Shown: positions 58,404 through 64,000 of the stretch, in pieces | Numbering within the stretch: position 1 is the stretch's first letter | How the letters are laid out: each line of letters starts with the position of its first letter | Origin: Clostridiales bacterium | GTDB taxonomy: Bacteria; Bacillota; Clostridia; Christensenellales; QALW01 | DNA: 64,000 nt | NCBI GenBank assembly: GCA_015069575.1 | Contig: SVIH01000005.1 | Location: forward strand, 60,712 to 124,711 | Direction of reading: 5' to 3' | The notes under the pieces: generated by a model | What the model saw: only the letters and a program-made list of their open reading frames with translations | Told to the model about the DNA's origin: nothing | Database searches by the model: none | Translations under genes and position numbers: made by a program

Positions 58404-59396
58404 ATGCACTCTATTTTATATCAGCTTAAAAGTTTTGATAAATTCTACAAAATTCTAGCAAAAAAAGAGAAGCATAATCGCTTTTTAATATTTTGCGATT
58501 ATGTGTTTTCAATGTTTCTTTATGGTGCATCTGCTTCGGATTATTTTGACTTTGAGTTCTATAAAAAGAAACATTCTGTTCGCAACAAATATGTTTGTTG
58601 GAAACTTAAAAAACAGTTTATGCACACAGTAAATGATTATTCTCCTGAAAAAAATAAAATCTTTAACAAAAAAACTGAGTTTTTAAAGTGCTTTGACAAA
58701 TTTATCGGTCGCGACTGGTTAGATACTTCTGTTTGCAGTTTTGAAGAATTTTGCGTTTTTATAAAAAAGCACCCTTCGTTTATTATTAAACCTTCAAATA
58801 TGTCGCAAGGTAAAGGCATAAAAAAAGAAACCGTAGATGATTCACAGGATCTTCAACTTATTTTTGAAAATTATAAAAATGAAAAAATGTTGTTGGAAGA
58901 ACTTATAATCCAGCATCCCAGACTTAATGATTTATATCCCGGCAGCGTTAACACAGCGCGTATTGCAGCAGTAAACTGCAAAGGTGAACTTGTTATTTTA
59001 GGTACTTGTTTGCGTTTGGGCAGTGGTGGATCAGTAACGGATAACTTCAGTGCCGGCGGGCTTTCTGCTACTATTGATAAAGAAACCGGTATTATTACTT
59101 CTGATGGATATAATCACCTTCACGATACCATTGAAAAGCATCCTGATACAAACGAGACATTCCGCGGTTTTGAGATTCCATTCTGGCAAGAAGCAATCGC
59201 GATGATAAAGGAAGCTTCCACTATAGTTGAAGGCGTTAATTATATTGGTTGGGATGTTGCCTTTACTGAAAAAGGTCCTGTTTTAGTTGAAGGCAATTTT
59301 GAAGGTATGTTCCATGCAATTCAATCTAACAACAACTATTTAAAGAAAGACGTGCTTAAAATATTAAATATTTTCCGTAACGAAAAAGGCGCTTAA
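58404..59396 (+). CDS. Sugar-transfer-associated ATP-grasp-like protein
   Basis: FIIKPSNMSQGKGIKK...NTARIAAVNCKGELVILGTCLRLGSGGSVTDNFSAGGLSATID...GWDVAFTEKGPVLVEGNFEG. Confidence 0.85.
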   Translation: MHSILYQLKSFDKFYKILAKKEKHNRFLIFCDYVFSMFLYGASASDYFDFEFYKKKHSVRNKYVCWKLKKQFMHTVNDYSPEKNKIFNKKTEFLKCFDKFIGRDWLDTSVCSFEEFCVFIKKHPSFIIKPSNMSQGKGIKKETVDDSQDLQLIFENYKNEKMLLEELIIQHPRLNDLYPGSVNTARIAAVNCKGELVILGTCLRLGSGGSVTDNFSAGGLSATIDKETGIITSDGYNHLHDTIEKHPDTNETFRGFEIPFWQEAIAMIKEASTIVEGVNYIGWDVAFTEKGPVLVEGNFEGMFHAIQSNNNYLKKDVLKILNIFRNEKGA

Positions 59397-59505
59397 AAAG
59401 TGCCTTTTTTATTGCAATCTTATTTGTTTTTCTTGCAAAATTGCTTGAAATTAACTGTTTAATCTTTTATAATATATTCACTAACATATAAGGCGGTTTT
59501 AAAAA

Positions 59506-60531
59506 GTGAAAAAAGTTCTTTTAACAAACGAAAAACCATATTTTAAGGCAAATTTGCATTGTCATACAACCATTTCTGACGGCAGGGTTTCAAAGGAAAC
59601 AATAAAAGAGCATTACAAGAAAAACGGATATTCTGTAGTTGCATTTACTGACCACGATGTTCTTGTGCCCCACCCTGAGTTAAATGACGAAAACTTTTTA
59701 GCGTTAAACGGCTATGAAATTCAATTAGACAAATGGGAAAGTGATGATTATGCTGACACAAAAACCTGCCATATCTGTTTTATCGCATTAGAAGAAGACA
59801 ACCGCTACCCCGCGTGTTTAAGGCGCACAGGCTATAAAGTTGGCGATGCAGACAAATACACCCATTTGTTAGAGTTTGAAGAGGGTCAAGAAGATTTTGA
59901 TGTTTCTTACGGGTTAAAGCAAGCAAATCTTGCTTTTAAATTAGGTAGAGAGCACGGCTATTTTGTAACCTACAACCACCCCACCTGGAGCCAGGAAAAC
60001 TATCCTATATATTCAAAATACGAAGGTATGTGCGCTATGGAAGTGTTTAACACTATGGAGTACCGTGATTACCTTACCTATAACCGCCATATTTATGACG
60101 ATTTTTTAAGACAAGGCAAGCGCATTTACTGTATTTATGCTGACGACACTCATTGCCATTACCCATTAGGTCATCCCATGAACGATGCCTGTGGCGGTTG
60201 GGTAAACATAAATGCGAACGAATTAAAATACCGCACAATAACCAAGGCGCTGGAAAACGGTGAGTTTTATTCTTCAAACGGACCTGAAATTTATAATCTT
60301 TATGTTGAAGACGGTAAAATACATATTGAATGTTCGCCTGTTAAGAGAATTATTTTTTCTGTTGGCAGGCGCAACAATAGTTCGCGTATTGAAACCGATA
60401 TGTGTTTAACAAGCGCTGAACATCCGTTAAACGCAGATGACGAATATATCCGCATTACATTAGTTGATGAAGAAGGCAAGTGTGCCGATACCAACGCATA
60501 TTTTATAGATGATCTTTTAGGAGAAGAATAA
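59506..60531 (+). CDS. PHP-domain phosphoesterase (paralogue of 36663..37637)
   Basis: ANLHCHTTISDGRVSKETIKEHYKKNGYSVVAFTDHDVL. Confidence 0.88.
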   Translation: MKKVLLTNEKPYFKANLHCHTTISDGRVSKETIKEHYKKNGYSVVAFTDHDVLVPHPELNDENFLALNGYEIQLDKWESDDYADTKTCHICFIALEEDNRYPACLRRTGYKVGDADKYTHLLEFEEGQEDFDVSYGLKQANLAFKLGREHGYFVTYNHPTWSQENYPIYSKYEGMCAMEVFNTMEYRDYLTYNRHIYDDFLRQGKRIYCIYADDTHCHYPLGHPMNDACGGWVNINANELKYRTITKALENGEFYSSNGPEIYNLYVEDGKIHIECSPVKRIIFSVGRRNNSSRIETDMCLTSAEHPLNADDEYIRITLVDEEGKCADTNAYFIDDLLGEE

Positions 60532-63500
60532 TGCTTTTTAATAAAAAAGACGAAAAAGTTTTATCAGAAAACTTGTTTAAAAACCCTACAAACGAATATC
60601 GCGGTGCTCCATTTTGGTCCTGGAACACAAAATTAGACGATGAAACTTTGCTTGAACAGATTGATATGTTTAAGGAAATGGGCATAGGCGGATTCCATAT
60701 TCACGTTAGAACAGGAATGGAAACCCCATACTTAACAGATGAATATATGCACTTCATTAAACTTTGCAACGAAAAGGCTAAAAATGAAGGTATGCTTTGC
60801 TGGCTTTACGATGAAGACCGTTGGCCTTCAGGCGCGGCAGGTGGATACGTTTCTAAAAACTATCGTTTCAGGGCAAAACATTTCAGGCTTTCCTTTAATG
60901 ACCCAAGAAATCAAGATAACTTTGCAAAAGATTATGATGAATATTTAAAAATGACCAAAAACAACGGTATGTGCTCAGGTTATATGATTTCCCGCTACGG
61001 TGTTAAATTAGATTCTGACGGCTTTTTAGTTGACTATAAGCGCTTAAATGATAATGAAGATTACGATGGTGATATCTGGTACGGTTGGATGCATATTCAT
61101 CCCAGAAGCGGTTGGTATAACGGACAGGCTTACATAAACACCTTATCAAAACCCGCAGTTGAAGAATTTATGCGCACCACCTACGATGCGTATTATAACG
61201 CGGTAGGCGAAGATTTTGGCAAAAGTATTCCTGCAATTTTTACTGACGAACCGCAAGTTTTAAGGCACACATATCTTACTACTTCTTTTGATAAAACTGA
61301 AGCAAATCTTCCTTTTGTTGAAGATTTTGATAAAACTTACAAATCCGTTTACAATGAAAGCATATTAGATAAAATTCCTGAACTTGTTTGGGAAAAGAAA
61401 AATAACGGCTGTGCAAGAACACGCTACACCTATATGGATCACATGTGTGAACGTTTTGTTTCAGCATTTTCCGATACATTGGGTGCTTGGTGCGAAAAAC
61501 ACAATATTGCTTTTACAGGTCATATGATGCACGAAGGTTCTTTAGGTTTGCAAACAGATTCTTTAGGTGAAGCGATGCGTTGCTACCGCTCGTTTCATAT
61601 TCCAGGAATGGACCTTTTGTGTGACAGAATGGAATTTTCTACTGCAAAGCAGGTACAATCCACCGTTCATCAGTACGGCAGAGAAGCTATGCTTTCTGAA
61701 CTTTATGGCGTTACAGGCTGGGATTTTGCATTTAAAGGGCATAAGCGTCAGGGTGATTGGCAAGCTGCGTTAGGCGTTACAGTCAGGGTTCACCATTTAA
61801 CATGGGTTTCAATGAATGGTGATGCAAAGCATGATTATCCTGCTTCCATCGGTTATCAGTCGCCATGGTATAAGCAATATAATTATATTGAAGACCATTT
61901 TGCACGCCTTGCAACAGTGCTTTCAAGAGGCACGCCCGATGTTAAAATTGGCGTTATCCATCCCATCGAAAGTTTCTGGCTCTACACTGGACCTAACGAT
62001 AAAACTGCCCTTAAACGCACATATCTTGACGAACAATTTAAACTTTTAACAAATGCACTTTGCTTAGGCGGTGTAGATTTTGATTTTATTGCTGAATCTT
62101 TGTTACCCGAACTTTGCAAAAAAGGTTCTAACCCCTTAAAAGTTGGAAAAATGGAATACGATTGCGTAATCGTGCCTGTAATGGAAACAATGCGTTTTTC
62201 AACTTTAGAACGCCTTAAAGCCTTTGCAGAAACGGGTGGCAAAGTAATTCTTTTAGGTAAAGCGCCCGAACATTTAGATGCTGTTTTATCAGACGAAATT
62301 AAAAAAGCATCTGTTTCTTGGAAAAAAATTGATATTGATTATGTTAGATTAATTGATGAATTAAAAGATTTCCGCTTTGTTGATTTTATGGATAAAGATA
62401 CAGGCGTGCGCAGTAAAAACATCGTACATCAGCTTCGTAATGATAATGGTGATAAATGGTTGTTCTTCTGCCACGGTGAAGATCAGACCAACCGTTTAGG
62501 CTTTGTTCCTGCATTTTCACGGGAAAATATCCGCCTTACTTTTAACGGAAGATTTGATATAACTGAATACAACACAATAACCGGTGAAATTTATACGCCA
62601 AATTATAAAATAGAAAACGGCAAAACGGTTGTTGATGTTACAATGTTTAATGAGGACAGCTATTTATTTAAACTTTCCCCTGCAAACGAGGATAAAGAAA
62701 TTTTGGGTTCTGCACCAAAAAAAGCTATGCCTCTTGAATCAAATAACCCGTTAAATAAAAACTACATAAAACTAAACGATTATGTTGATTATTCGTTAGA
62801 TGAGCCTAACGCCATTTTGCTTGATTTGTGTGAGTATTCTTTTGATTCTGAAGATTATCTGCCCTTAGAAGATTCTGTGCGTGTTGCAGATTTAGGCAGA
62901 GAAAAATTTTATAAATCGCATAAAAATCAAACAAGCATTCAGCCTTGGGTGCCTGTTCCTGATGAATTAAAGAACGATTGCGGACACACAGTAAAACGCA
63001 AATTTACTTTTTATAGTGATATAACATTAAATAATATTCACCTTGCCCTTGAAGAAGCAGATAAAGCAACCATCTGGGTAAATGGCGAAAAAATTACAAA
63101 AGAATTTGACGGCTGGTACGTTGATAAATGTATTAAAAAGGTTAAATTGCCTACCCTTTCCCCCGGAAAACAGGTTATTGAAGTTGAAACACCCTTTTTC
63201 TTGCGTTCAAGAACCGAATGGCTATATATTTTAGGTGATTTTGGCGTAAAAGTAGCAGGTAAATTTGTTACTGCGGTTAAAAGGGCGGAAAAACTTGCTT
63301 TTGGTGATGTTGTTAATCAAACATTGCCTTTCTATACAGGTAATATCACCTACTCAACGAGTTATACTGAAACTGAAAAAGCAAACCGCACTATGCAGAT
63401 TGCCCAGTTTGGCGGTGCGTTAATACGCGTTAAAGTAGATGGCAAAGATAAGGGAATTATAGCAATTTCACCTAACACGATTAACCTTGGCGTGATGGAA

Positions 63501-63689
63501 AAAGGTGAGCACAAAATTGATATTACCGTCTTTGGCACACGCTTTAATGGGTTTGGCCCTGTTCATAACACAAGAAAAGTTACAGAAGATCACGGCCCAG
63601 GTTCATGGCGTACTTACGATAGCCCGATGTGGACTGATTGCTATCTGCTTCACCCTGCAGGAATTTTAAATAACCCAACAATTTATTAA
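60531..63689 (+). CDS. Large glycoside hydrolase (GH106/alpha-L-rhamnosidase-like)
   Basis: RGAPFWSWNTKLDDETLLEQIDMFKEMGIGGFHIHVRTGMETPYLTDEYM...WLYDEDRWPSGAAGG. Confidence 0.75.
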   Translation: MLFNKKDEKVLSENLFKNPTNEYRGAPFWSWNTKLDDETLLEQIDMFKEMGIGGFHIHVRTGMETPYLTDEYMHFIKLCNEKAKNEGMLCWLYDEDRWPSGAAGGYVSKNYRFRAKHFRLSFNDPRNQDNFAKDYDEYLKMTKNNGMCSGYMISRYGVKLDSDGFLVDYKRLNDNEDYDGDIWYGWMHIHPRSGWYNGQAYINTLSKPAVEEFMRTTYDAYYNAVGEDFGKSIPAIFTDEPQVLRHTYLTTSFDKTEANLPFVEDFDKTYKSVYNESILDKIPELVWEKKNNGCARTRYTYMDHMCERFVSAFSDTLGAWCEKHNIAFTGHMMHEGSLGLQTDSLGEAMRCYRSFHIPGMDLLCDRMEFSTAKQVQSTVHQYGREAMLSELYGVTGWDFAFKGHKRQGDWQAALGVTVRVHHLTWVSMNGDAKHDYPASIGYQSPWYKQYNYIEDHFARLATVLSRGTPDVKIGVIHPIESFWLYTGPNDKTALKRTYLDEQFKLLTNALCLGGVDFDFIAESLLPELCKKGSNPLKVGKMEYDCVIVPVMETMRFSTLERLKAFAETGGKVILLGKAPEHLDAVLSDEIKKASVSWKKIDIDYVRLIDELKDFRFVDFMDKDTGVRSKNIVHQLRNDNGDKWLFFCHGEDQTNRLGFVPAFSRENIRLTFNGRFDITEYNTITGEIYTPNYKIENGKTVVDVTMFNEDSYLFKLSPANEDKEILGSAPKKAMPLESNNPLNKNYIKLNDYVDYSLDEPNAILLDLCEYSFDSEDYLPLEDSVRVADLGREKFYKSHKNQTSIQPWVPVPDELKNDCGHTVKRKFTFYSDITLNNIHLALEEADKATIWVNGEKITKEFDGWYVDKCIKKVKLPTLSPGKQVIEVETPFFLRSRTEWLYILGDFGVKVAGKFVTAVKRAEKLAFGDVVNQTLPFYTGNITYSTSYTETEKANRTMQIAQFGGALIRVKVDGKDKGIIAISPNTINLGVMEKGEHKIDITVFGTRFNGFGPVHNTRKVTEDHGPGSWRTYDSPMWTDCYLLHPAGILNNPTIY

Positions 63690-63691
63690 AA

Positions 63692-63724
63692 CAAAAAGTA
63701 TCGCAAGAACGCGATACTTTTTTT
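63692..63724 (+). terminator. Intrinsic terminator
   Basis: AAAAGTATCGC-aagaac-GCGATACTTTTTTT. Confidence 0.85.
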
Positions 63725-63750
63725 GCGACAATTTTTTCACAAAAAAAGAG

Positions 63751-63779
63751 TTGACATTTTACCTGTATTAACATATAAT
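63751..63779 (+). promoter_or_regulatory. Promoter TTGACA-N17-TATAAT for tRNA-fMet
   Basis: Exact consensus. Confidence 0.88.
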
Positions 63780-63808
63780 AAAAGCGTAATCAGTTGATTA
63801 CCCTATAT

Positions 63809-63885
<77 letters not shown>

Positions 63886-64000
63886 TGGTTGGCTACCAAA
63901 ATAGATGACAGCCCGAAAAACCCAGTAACCACAACGGTTTCTGGGTTTTTTCGTTCCCTAAACACCACTTGAATTAAAAAGATGCCACCTCCCTAAAATA

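Overview
The window is a ~64 kb chromosomal segment of an AT-rich, endospore-forming Firmicute, probably a Clostridia/Ruminococcaceae-type anaerobe. It is mostly housekeeping and sporulation content: a spo0A 3' end, a class A PBP, CIRCE-groES-groEL, the SCIFF peptide and its radical-SAM maturase, an rnfCDGEAB/apbE cluster, ychF, a THF riboswitch with folT-folC, an FMN riboswitch with ribU, floA/nfeD, glgA, spoIIR-sleB-ypeB, rplI, degV and spoIIGA-sigE. There are seven tRNA genes, several ABC/GntR/transport genes, and a carbohydrate block (ATP-grasp, PHP, large glycoside hydrolase). The strongest unexplained signal is at 56.66-57.86 kb, just after a four-tRNA cluster: two tandem arrays of short hairpins. 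Within each array the stem sequences differ but remain self-complementary. They are joined by a conserved ~8-nt linker whose orientation inverts at the array centre. The arrays flank a four-helix-bundle (S23/Avd-like) gene and a small lipoprotein gene. Second is a 136-bp structured element present twice (97% identical by hand count). Each copy lies directly behind a TTGAAA-N17-TATAAT promoter in the 5' leader of a gene (glgA; a tagaturonate-reductase-like gene). Other items: a 117-nt long hairpin, a probable frameshifted lipoprotein, a 92-bp duplication ending in a tRNA-Ser 3' end, and small ORFs missing from the supplied track. All coordinates and alignments were made by eye; no searches were run.
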